A stretch of DNA of 6,789 nt. Origin: Candidatus Coatesbacteria bacterium RBG_13_66_14 (GTDB taxonomy: Bacteria > RBG-13-66-14). A program made the position numbers and the translations under genes. Of this stretch, positions 1 through 4,582 are shown piece by piece. The stretch lies in assembly GCA_001774505.1 (NCBI GenBank), contig MFAF01000032.1, positions 3,484-10,272 of the forward strand, in the 5' to 3' direction. Under the pieces are notes generated by a model. It was given only the letters and a program-made list of their open reading frames with translations, was not told where the DNA came from and did not search any database. Numbering within the stretch: the first letter of the stretch is position 1; each line of letters starts with the position of its first letter.

Positions 1-2
1 AC

Positions 3-383
3 CGCGGCGCGGTGTGGGGGCTCTGTGTCCTGGAGACGGGAGCCCCGGCCGCCGACCTGCCGGAAATCCTCCCCCCCTGGTTCGGACCCACCGGCGGGGC
101 CATCGCCTTCCGGGAGAGGCTGCCCGACGACCCCCTGTCGGGGATCGTCGAGAGTTACCTCGAACTCGGAGTCGAGGCGGCGCGGGCGGCCCGCCGGTAC
201 GCGGCGACGCCGGAGTCGGACTTCCTCCTGGCGCTGTTCGAGCTCGGCCGGGGCGAATACACCGAGGCGCGCCTGCTGGCGGACGGGATACGGACGCCCT
301 CCGAGACACTGGCCCCCCTCCTGAACGCGCTCCGGCGTGAGCTCGACGCCCGGAGGGACGCGGACGCGCGTCGCGCGAATTGA
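3..383 (+). CDS. C-terminal part of an unrecognised protein with a TPR-like helical segment (5' truncated)
   Basis: The reading frame is open from the left edge of the window (first whole codon at 3) and ends at TGA 381-383, leaving about 126 residues of a longer protein. A GTG at 12 is in frame but has no ribosome binding site, so the true start probably lies upstream of the window. The visible part has a Gly/Pro-rich stretch followed by alpha-helical, Ala/Arg/Leu-rich sequence. The segment LLALFELGRGEYTEARLLAD has the spacing of small and large residues seen in a TPR-type helix pair, but one weak repeat is not enough to assign a family. No catalytic motif, membrane segment or signal peptide is visible. 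The stop codon is embedded in the -35 box of the next promoter, so this gene ends one transcription unit just where another begins. Function unknown. Confidence 0.7.
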   Translation, partial: RGAVWGLCVLETGAPAADLPEILPPWFGPTGGAIAFRERLPDDPLSGIVESYLELGVEAARAARRYAATPESDFLLALFELGRGEYTEARLLADGIRTPSETLAPLLNALRRELDARRDADARRAN

Positions 384-409
384 CGCCGTCCAGCCTCTTG
401 TGCTATGTT
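380..409 (+). promoter_or_regulatory. Sigma70-like promoter for the small ORF/corC-like/maf/hprK-like operon
   Basis: TTGACG (380-385, 5/6 match to the -35 consensus) is followed after 18 nt by TATGTT (404-409, 4/6). TG at 401-402 gives an extended -10. The predicted RNA start is near 416. The -35 box contains the TGA stop (381-383) of the gene upstream. The first downstream ORF begins at 482, leaving a leader of about 65 nt. Box quality and position support the call; no transcription data are available. Confidence 0.6.
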
Positions 410-414
410 GATTC

Positions 415-439
415 GGGAAGTGGACCCCTTCCACTTCCC
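415..439 (+). promoter_or_regulatory. Perfect 10-bp stem-loop at the predicted 5' end of the operon mRNA
   Basis: GGGAAGTGGA (415-424) is exactly complementary to TCCACTTCCC (430-439), with a five-base CCCCT loop. The stem begins at about the predicted +1 of the promoter at 380-409. It could be a 5'-terminal mRNA-stabilising hairpin, a two-fold symmetric operator over the start site, or a U-tract-less terminator of the gene upstream. Only a short TTT (444-446) follows, so an intrinsic terminator is the least likely reading. Confidence 0.6.
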
Positions 440-481
440 CCGGTTTCCCTCCAAACGCCCCCTCGAGGAGGCTTCCCAGCG

Positions 482-607
482 ATGGAAGCGGAGTATCCTC
501 CCAGTACCTACGGGCGGGAGCCCGACGATGACCCCGCCCAACCCGCCCCCCCAACCACCACGCATCCGACTGACCGGTCCGCGACCGTCGAGGAGGGGGG
601 CCGATGA
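482..607 (+). CDS. Small 41-aa acidic, proline-rich ORF translationally coupled to the CorC-like gene
   Basis: ATG at 482 is preceded by GAGGAGG (465-471) with a 10-nt spacer. The frame runs 41 codons to TGA 605-607, which overlaps the next start as ATGA (604-607). The peptide begins MEAEYPPSTYGREPDDD and then becomes rich in Pro, Thr and Ala. It has no hydrophobic segment and looks intrinsically disordered. I do not recognise it. Coding status rests on the ribosome binding site, its position as first gene after a good promoter, and the coupled overlap, not on homology. It could be a leader peptide whose translation controls downstream initiation, a small protein acting with the membrane protein, or a disordered tail separated from that protein by a single-base difference in the G6 tract at 595-600. 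A chance ORF is also possible in DNA this GC-rich. Confidence 0.45.
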   Translation: MEAEYPPSTYGREPDDDPAQPAPPTTTHPTDRSATVEEGGR

Positions 608-1824
608 CCGGCGTCGTGTGGCTTGAGGGCGCCCTGTGCGGGGGGTTTCTCCTGGTCGGCTTCCTCGTCAGCTATTCCCTCTCCCAGCTGAGCCCCCGGC
701 CGCACCGGGAGGATGGCGAGCACGGCTCATCCCCGTGGACTCTTCGGCTGTTCCCGGTCCTGCTGGCCCTGGTCGGGGTGGGCGCGGTCATCACCGGCCA
801 GTCCTTCCTGAGCGGCCTCACCGGCGAGACGTGGGCCGTCTGGATCGCCTGGCCCGCGGCGGCCGTCCTCGTCTCGTCCGTCGTCATCCTCCTCCCCCGG
901 ACCCTGGGACGGGGGGTGAAGCCTCGTCGGATCCTGCGCGGCCTGCTCTGGCCGCTGGCCCTGGCGGTCGCGCCGGTGTGGTTCGTCATCTACTTAGTCT
1001 CGTGGCCCTTCGTCCGCCTGTCAGGCCGGAGGCCGGACCGGGAAGACCCCTTCGGCTGGGTGACGCCCCACCCCTCACCCGCGTCCGCGGGCGACGAGGT
1101 GGTCGAGCAGGCGAGGGAGATGGCCCGTCAGCTCGCCGACTTCCCGGAAAAAACGGTCAAGGAGGTGATGGTCCCCCGGATAGACGTCTTCTGCCTGGAC
1201 ATCGAGGCGCCGCGGCGCGAGGTCATCGAGGTGGTCACCCAGCGCGGGCATTCCCGCGTCCCCGTCTACTCCGAAACCATTGACGACATCCGGGGCATCC
1301 TCTTCGTCAAGGAACTCCTGACCCTCGACACGTCCAAAGCCGAGGAGCCCCTTCCCGTGGAGCTCCTCCACGAGCCGATTTTCGTCCCGGAGACCAAGCT
1401 CATCGGCAGGCTCCTCGCCGACTTCCAGGCCACGAAGAACCAGATAGCCGTCGTGGTGGACGAGTACGGCGGGACCGCCGGCATCGTGACCATCGAGGAC
1501 ATCCTCGAGGAAATCGTGGGGGAGATAGAGGACGAGTTCGACTCGGACGAGGAGCTCATCCACAAGCTCGGGGACGGCACCTTCCTGGTGGACGCCCGGT
1601 GCGACATCGAGGAGGTCAACGAGACGGTGGGCTGCAAGCTCCCCGACGAGGATTACGAAAGCCTGGGCGGTTTCATCATCGCCGAGCTGGGCCACATCCC
1701 CAAGCCGGGCGAGGTCGTGGAGAACGGCCTGCACCGGCTGGAGGTGATCGAGGCGACGCCGCGGCGGATAAAAAGCGTCCTCCTGGCTCCCAGACCGAAG
1801 ACCGAGGAATCCGACGAAGACTGA
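604..1824 (+). CDS. CorC/HlyC (CNNM-type) membrane protein with CBS pair, putative divalent-cation transporter or regulator
   Basis: This is a 406-residue inner-membrane protein. Four hydrophobic segments (about 6-26, 47-68, 77-97 and 113-137) are followed by a cytosolic CBS pair (about 184-305) and a C-terminal CorC_HlyC domain (about 323-394). Family hallmarks are VMVPRIDVFCLD (188-199), RGHSRVPVYSETIDDIRGIL (214-233), VVDEYGGTAGIVTIEDILEE (284-303) and YESLGGFIIAELGHIPKPGE (351-370). The start is supported by AGGAGG (591-596) with a 7-nt spacer. CNNM/CorC proteins are linked to Mg2+ or Co2+ efflux and their CBS domains bind adenine nucleotides. The membrane domain here is divergent: where relatives carry a GExxPK-type motif, this protein reads ILLPRTLGR (95-103), without the acidic residue. 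Domain architecture is secure; transport activity is inferred and uncertain. Maf follows 10 nt downstream. Confidence 0.93.
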   Translation: MTGVVWLEGALCGGFLLVGFLVSYSLSQLSPRPHREDGEHGSSPWTLRLFPVLLALVGVGAVITGQSFLSGLTGETWAVWIAWPAAAVLVSSVVILLPRTLGRGVKPRRILRGLLWPLALAVAPVWFVIYLVSWPFVRLSGRRPDREDPFGWVTPHPSPASAGDEVVEQAREMARQLADFPEKTVKEVMVPRIDVFCLDIEAPRREVIEVVTQRGHSRVPVYSETIDDIRGILFVKELLTLDTSKAEEPLPVELLHEPIFVPETKLIGRLLADFQATKNQIAVVVDEYGGTAGIVTIEDILEEIVGEIEDEFDSDEELIHKLGDGTFLVDARCDIEEVNETVGCKLPDEDYESLGGFIIAELGHIPKPGEVVENGLHRLEVIEATPRRIKSVLLAPRPKTEESDED

Positions 1825-1834
1825 ATCGAGGCCG

Positions 1835-2428
1835 ATGATCCACCCCCTAGTGCTGGCCAGCGGAAGTCCCCGGCGGAGGAAGCTCCTGGAAGAGGCCGGG
1901 GTTTCCTTCACCGTAGTCGTGCCGGAGGTGGACGAGTTCTGGCCCGACTCGGACCCGGTCCAGGCCGTGGAGCTGGCGGTGTGCAAGGCGCGGGCGGTGG
2001 CTAAGTCGCGCCTGACCGGCGAGGTCGTCCTGGCCGCCGACACCATCGTCCGCCTCCGGGGGAGGGTGCTGGGCAAGCCCCGCGACGATGCGGAGGCGCG
2101 CGCCATGCTCTCCTCCCTCTCCGGCGCGGAGCACACCGTGACCACCGGCGTGGCGGCCATGCCGGCGCCCGAGGGAGACCCGCTTACCGTCCGGGTGGAC
2201 AGCCGGGTGCGTATCCGCCGGCTGACCCCCGGGGAGATAGACGATTACGTCGCCACCGGTTCCCCCCTCGACAAGGCCGGCGCCTACGCCGTCCAGGACG
2301 AACGGTGGAACCTCGTGGAACGGGTCGAGGGCTCGGTGACCAACGTCATCGGCCTGCCGATGGAGGAAACCTTGAAGCTCCTGGAGACGCTCGATAAGAC
2401 ATGGAATCAACACGCCCGACGAAGATGA
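1835..2428 (+). CDS. maf: Maf-family nucleoside triphosphate pyrophosphatase, likely dTTP/UTP-type
   Basis: This 197-residue cytosolic protein is typical of Maf length. Maf enzymes hydrolyse non-canonical or excess NTPs to NMP and pyrophosphate, a house-cleaning role also linked to septum-formation inhibition. Motifs in order are LVLASGSPRRRKLLEEAGV (5-23), the catalytic-Asp motif AADTIV (67-72, Asp69), LGKPRDDAEARAMLSSLSG (79-97), HTVTTGVA (100-107), and EIDDYVATGSPLDKAGAYAV (134-153) with VIGLP (171-175). DTIV and the PLDKAGAY block look more like the YhdE (dTTP/UTP) branch than YceF, from memory of the families. The start at ATG 1835 places the substrate-binding SGSPRR at residue 9, as usual. 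The ribosome binding site is poor (GAGG 1828-1831, only 3 nt away), so initiation may depend on coupling to the gene ending 10 nt upstream. The last base triplet overlaps the next start. Confidence 0.95.
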   Translation: MIHPLVLASGSPRRRKLLEEAGVSFTVVVPEVDEFWPDSDPVQAVELAVCKARAVAKSRLTGEVVLAADTIVRLRGRVLGKPRDDAEARAMLSSLSGAEHTVTTGVAAMPAPEGDPLTVRVDSRVRIRRLTPGEIDDYVATGSPLDKAGAYAVQDERWNLVERVEGSVTNVIGLPMEETLKLLETLDKTWNQHARRR

Positions 2429-3255
2429 ATGAACCTCTAGAACGGCTCACCATCCACTTCATCGGAGGGCCGCTGACCCTCGAGCTGCCGCGGAAGCTGC
2501 ACGCCGGGCTCGCGAGGCTCTACCGACCATTCCTCACCGACGGGCCGGCTCCGCTCACCGTCACCTTCGACGTGCAACCGCCGGTGGACTACAACATCGA
2601 GCTCGGTCTCCGGTTGGACTACCCCGAGGCGGGCGGGCGGCGCTCGATTCGCGAACCCCGGTTCGAGCTGCTTCCCACCGAGGCGGGGGCCAGGGTCAGG
2701 TACCGCTTGAGCGGTTATCAGGACGTGGACTACGTCCTTCGGGCGTGGGCGACCATGTGTCTGTTGCCGCCGAAAGGCTTCCTGTTCCACGCCGCCGGGA
2801 TCGTCACGCCCCGGGGCAGGGGCTTTTTAATCTGCGGCCGGTCGGGCGGCGGCAAGAGCACCCTCGCCGGGAATCTCCTCGGGAGGCCGGGATGGCGCGT
2901 GCTCTCCGACGAGATGCCCGCCGTGAGACGGGGCTCAGGCGGCTGGACCGTGGATTTCACCCCCTTCTGGGGCGACCTGGAGCCCCGGATGCCGGTGGTG
3001 ACCCGGGCCGGGCTGGCCGGAGTCTGCGCCCTGGAAAAGGGCGACGCCGTGGGGCTGGAACCGCTGACCGCCCGGGACGGCGCGGCGCTCCTGCTCGCAT
3101 CGGTCACCAGCTACGAGCCGCCGCCATGGTTCGCCGACCTCGTCCTCCCCTTCGCCACGGAGCTGTCCCGCCGTGTCCCGGCGCACCGGCTGACGGTGCC
3201 GAGGACGTTCGAGCCCGCCGCGCTGGCGGGCCTCTTGGATGAAAATGGGCCTTGA
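2425..3255 (+). CDS. HPr-kinase-like P-loop protein (HprK C-terminal-domain family), target unknown
   Basis: I choose ATG 2425, which overlaps the maf stop as ATGA and gives 276 residues; an in-frame ATG at 2401 would add eight residues. Residues 1-110 form an unassigned N-terminal region. The C-terminal half resembles the HPr kinase/phosphorylase catalytic core: FHAAGI (121-126), a Walker A loop GRSGGGKST (138-146, Lys144) and an acidic Walker B-like VLSDE (159-163, Asp162). Then comes FTPFWGD (178-184), common in HprK-like proteins outside carbon-catabolite control. The N-terminal HprK domain and the HPr-dephosphorylation signature are not evident, so this is not a standard HprK. Relatives occur near peptide-modification and PEP-CTERM-type loci, but no peptide precursor, radical SAM enzyme or HPr is visible here. 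Expected to be a cytosolic ATP-dependent kinase or ATPase; substrate unknown. Confidence 0.8.
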   Translation: MNEPLERLTIHFIGGPLTLELPRKLHAGLARLYRPFLTDGPAPLTVTFDVQPPVDYNIELGLRLDYPEAGGRRSIREPRFELLPTEAGARVRYRLSGYQDVDYVLRAWATMCLLPPKGFLFHAAGIVTPRGRGFLICGRSGGGKSTLAGNLLGRPGWRVLSDEMPAVRRGSGGWTVDFTPFWGDLEPRMPVVTRAGLAGVCALEKGDAVGLEPLTARDGAALLLASVTSYEPPPWFADLVLPFATELSRRVPAHRLTVPRTFEPAALAGLLDENGP

Positions 3256-3280
3256 CAGCCCCAGCCCCCTTTACTAGACT
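3252..3280 (+). promoter_or_regulatory. Sigma70-like promoter for the yitT-family gene
   Basis: A perfect TTGACA (3252-3257) is separated by 17 nt from TAGACT (3275-3280, 4/6). The predicted RNA start is near 3287, giving a leader of about 70 nt before ATG 3357. As with the promoter at 380-409, the -35 box contains the stop codon of the gene upstream (TGA 3253-3255), and CCAGCC lies 9-10 nt after the first T of the -35 box in both. Readthrough from the upstream operon is not excluded, because no terminator is visible between them. Confidence 0.6.
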
Positions 3281-3309
3281 GCGCCCCGTCGAGGTATCGG
3301 GTGGGCCCT

Positions 3310-3336
3310 AAGACAAGGGGTTTAAACCCCTTGTTT
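3310..3336 (+). repeat. Palindromic repeat, copy A, in the yitT leader
   Basis: Positions 3313-3334 are a perfect 22-nt palindrome centred between 3323 and 3324 with half-site ACAAGGGGTTT. The surrounding 27 nt recur at 4552-4578 with three differences. CGGGTG (3298-3303) and CACCCCG (3337-3343) can extend the stem with one bulge. Copy A lies between the predicted RNA start and the ribosome binding site, so it would fold in the 5' leader. The second copy beside an unrelated gene favours a dispersed repeat over a gene-specific operator. Confidence 0.7.
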
Positions 3337-3356
3337 CACCCCGTCCGGAGGTCGTC

Positions 3357-4271
3357 ATGGGTAAGCGGTTTTTCCTCTCCTCGCTCAAAGAACGGTTCCC
3401 CAAGCTCCTGATGCCCGATTGGAAATCGTCGTTACGGGATTACATCCTGATCTTCGTGGGCGCCGCCGTGGGGAGCTTCGGCCTCGTGGTGTTCCTGGTC
3501 CCCTACCGCATCGCCCCGGGCGGCATCGGCGGACTGGCCACCGTGCTGCATTTCCTCTGGCACGTGCCGGTGGGCATGACGATGCTCGTGTTCAACGTCC
3601 CTTTGTTCCTGGTCGGCCTGAAGTTCCTCGGCGGCAGCTTCGGCCTGCGCACCATCTTCGGCATCGTGCTCTACTCCATCTTCGCCGACCTGTACGGCGA
3701 GATACTGCGCATCCCCGTCCTCACCGACAACATCATCATGGCCCTGGTTTACGGGGCGGTGCTCCTGGGGACCGGGCTGGGGCTGGTCCTGCGCGGCGGA
3801 GGCTCCACCGGCGGGACCGACATCCCCGCCCGCATCCTCTCCCGCTACACCGGGCTTTCCACCGGGGTCAGCTTCCTCTTCTTCGACACGGCCATCATCG
3901 CCTTCGCCGGCGTGATTTTCGGCGAGATTGACCTCGTCCTCTACGGCTTCCTGGCGCTGGGCGTCTCGATCAAGGTGATAGACATCGTGCTGGACGGCTT
4001 CAGCTACGCCCGGGCGGCCATCATCGTCACCGACGTCCCCGACATCGTGTACTACCAGATAATGGCGGGGCTGGATCGGGGGGCCACCCTCATGAAGGGC
4101 CGGGGCATGTACACCGACGTGGACAAGAACGTCATCTACTGCGTGATAGAGAAGCGGGAGGTGGAGCGGCTCAAGCGGATGGTGAAGGTGGCGGACCCGA
4201 TGGCCTTCGTGGTCATCACCGACGTGCACGAGGTGGTGGGTTACGGCTTCCGCCGCCGCGGCTCGGCGTAG
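3357..4271 (+). CDS. YitT-family (DUF161 + DUF2179) integral membrane protein
   Basis: This is a 304-residue inner-membrane protein, a usual length for the family. A short basic N-terminus is followed by hydrophobic segments at about 28-48, 56-69, 73-92, 98-117, 125-146, 168-190 and 192-211. A soluble DUF2179 domain follows (about 218-298). Diagnostic motifs are RIAPGGIGGLATVLHFL (51-67), then RGGGSTGGTDIPARIL (146-161), then LMKGRGMYT (245-253) and YCVIEKREVERLK (261-273). The start is supported by GGAGGT (3347-3352) just upstream of ATG 3357. YitT-family proteins are widespread in bacteria but lack a settled biochemical function; transport has been proposed from topology. The gene has its own promoter (3252-3280) and a structured leader, so it is probably monocistronic. 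Downstream lies a non-coding repeat region and then a convergent gene. Family assignment is firm; function unknown. Confidence 0.92.
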   Translation: MGKRFFLSSLKERFPKLLMPDWKSSLRDYILIFVGAAVGSFGLVVFLVPYRIAPGGIGGLATVLHFLWHVPVGMTMLVFNVPLFLVGLKFLGGSFGLRTIFGIVLYSIFADLYGEILRIPVLTDNIIMALVYGAVLLGTGLGLVLRGGGSTGGTDIPARILSRYTGLSTGVSFLFFDTAIIAFAGVIFGEIDLVLYGFLALGVSIKVIDIVLDGFSYARAAIIVTDVPDIVYYQIMAGLDRGATLMKGRGMYTDVDKNVIYCVIEKREVERLKRMVKVADPMAFVVITDVHEVVGYGFRRRGSA

Positions 4272-4374
4272 GGGGGGCTTGGATTGGCGCTGAAAGGACA
4301 TGCCGGGGCCACGTAAAAAAGGTGGTATATCCACACCCCGCCCGATAAACCCTCAAACCACAAATTGCTATGAC

Positions 4375-4534
4375 GTAGGGCGGCCCCGTAGGACGAGTCC
4401 TCTGCGGGTCGCCGATTAACCACTCTCCCGTAGGCAACAGAGCCACCCTACAGCGCATTTTTTTGTATTTAGGGCGGGGGCTTGTATGCCCCGCCCTCAG
4501 CAAACACGGGCGGCATACAGAGCTGCCGCCCTAC
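4375..4534. repeat. Composite inverted-repeat element (REP/MITE-like), 160 nt
   Basis: GTAGGGCGGC (4375-4384) is the exact reverse complement of GCCGCCCTAC (4525-4534). Inside are a branched hairpin at 4381-4414 containing AGGAC/GTCCT (4390-4394/4397-4401), a 9-bp GC stem AGGGCGGGG/CCCCGCCCT (4471-4479/4489-4497), and an 8-bp stem GGGCGGCA/TGCCGCCC (4508-4515/4524-4531). GTATGCC (4484-4490) can instead pair with GGCATAC (4512-4518), so alternative folds exist. There is no transposase and no target-site duplication that I can see. Whether it is a mobile MITE or a REP/BIME-like array is not decidable from one copy. Confidence 0.55.
4430..4464 (+). terminator. Possible weak intrinsic terminator for the yitT-family gene
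   Basis: An imperfect hairpin is formed by GTAGG (4430-4434) and CCTAC (4447-4451), with an alternative inner GGC/GCC pairing. AGCGCA and a run of seven T (4458-4464) follow. The stem is short, separated from the T run by six bases, and lies about 160 nt past the gene, so the call is tentative. Confidence 0.22.
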
Positions 4535-4551
4535 AAGACAAAAGGCTTTAT

Positions 4552-4578
4552 AAGGCAAGGGGTTTCAACCCCTTGTTC
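4552..4578 (-). repeat. Palindromic repeat, copy B, just past the kinase stop codon
   Basis: CAAGGGGTT (4556-4564) pairs perfectly with AACCCCTTG (4567-4575) around a 2-nt centre. The 27-nt block matches 3310-3336 with three differences. It begins 5 nt after the kinase stop (on the minus strand) and could protect or terminate that transcript, but no T run follows it on the minus strand. Confidence 0.65.
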
Positions 4579-4582
4579 CTTT

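Larger units (their letters stand above)
4272..4582. other. Convergent non-coding region of 311 nt, rich in inverted repeats
   Basis: This stretch lies between the converging yitT-family and kinase genes. I find no gene with a ribosome binding site or recognisable product. The first about 100 nt contain only a weak GTGG/CCAC hairpin (4322-4334). The rest holds a block bounded by 10-nt inverted ends (4375-4534), a T7 run (4458-4464), several GC-rich hairpins and palindrome copy B (4552-4578). Open frames crossing it are antisense or repeat-derived. Confidence 0.75.

Noticed and set aside
415..446. Hairpin at 415-439 as an intrinsic terminator of the first gene
   Set aside because: The stem is strong, but only TTT follows after several bases, and a good promoter lies immediately upstream, so a leader or operator role fits better.
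1075..2160. 361-codon minus-strand open frame antisense to the CorC-like and maf genes
   Set aside because: It lies opposite two clearly homologous genes, has no recognisable domain and no ribosome binding site that I can see. It is the usual shadow frame in GC-rich DNA.
2401..2424. Upstream ATG (2401) as the start of the HprK-like gene
   Set aside because: It would give a 28-nt overlap with maf and adds eight uninformative residues. ATG 2425 gives the ATGA overlap typical of coupled genes.
604..3255. corC-like/maf/hprK-like operon as a novel defence or peptide-modification system
   Set aside because: Two of the three genes are ordinary widespread families, and there is no nuclease, toxin, precursor peptide, radical SAM enzyme or mobility gene. 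Only co-transcription is supported.
3432..4334. 300-codon minus-strand open frame rich in His, Asp, Glu and Gln
   Set aside because: It is the antisense of the YitT-family gene. The His/Asp/Gln-rich composition is what hydrophobic codons give when read on the opposite strand.
4322..4334. GTGG/CCAC hairpin after a run of A as a bidirectional terminator
   Set aside because: The four-bp stem is too weak and the A/T run is on only one side.
4216..4503. 95-codon minus-strand open frame over the convergent region
   Set aside because: It overlaps the 3' end of the YitT gene and runs through hairpin repeats, with no good ribosome binding site. It is probably a repeat-derived spurious ORF.
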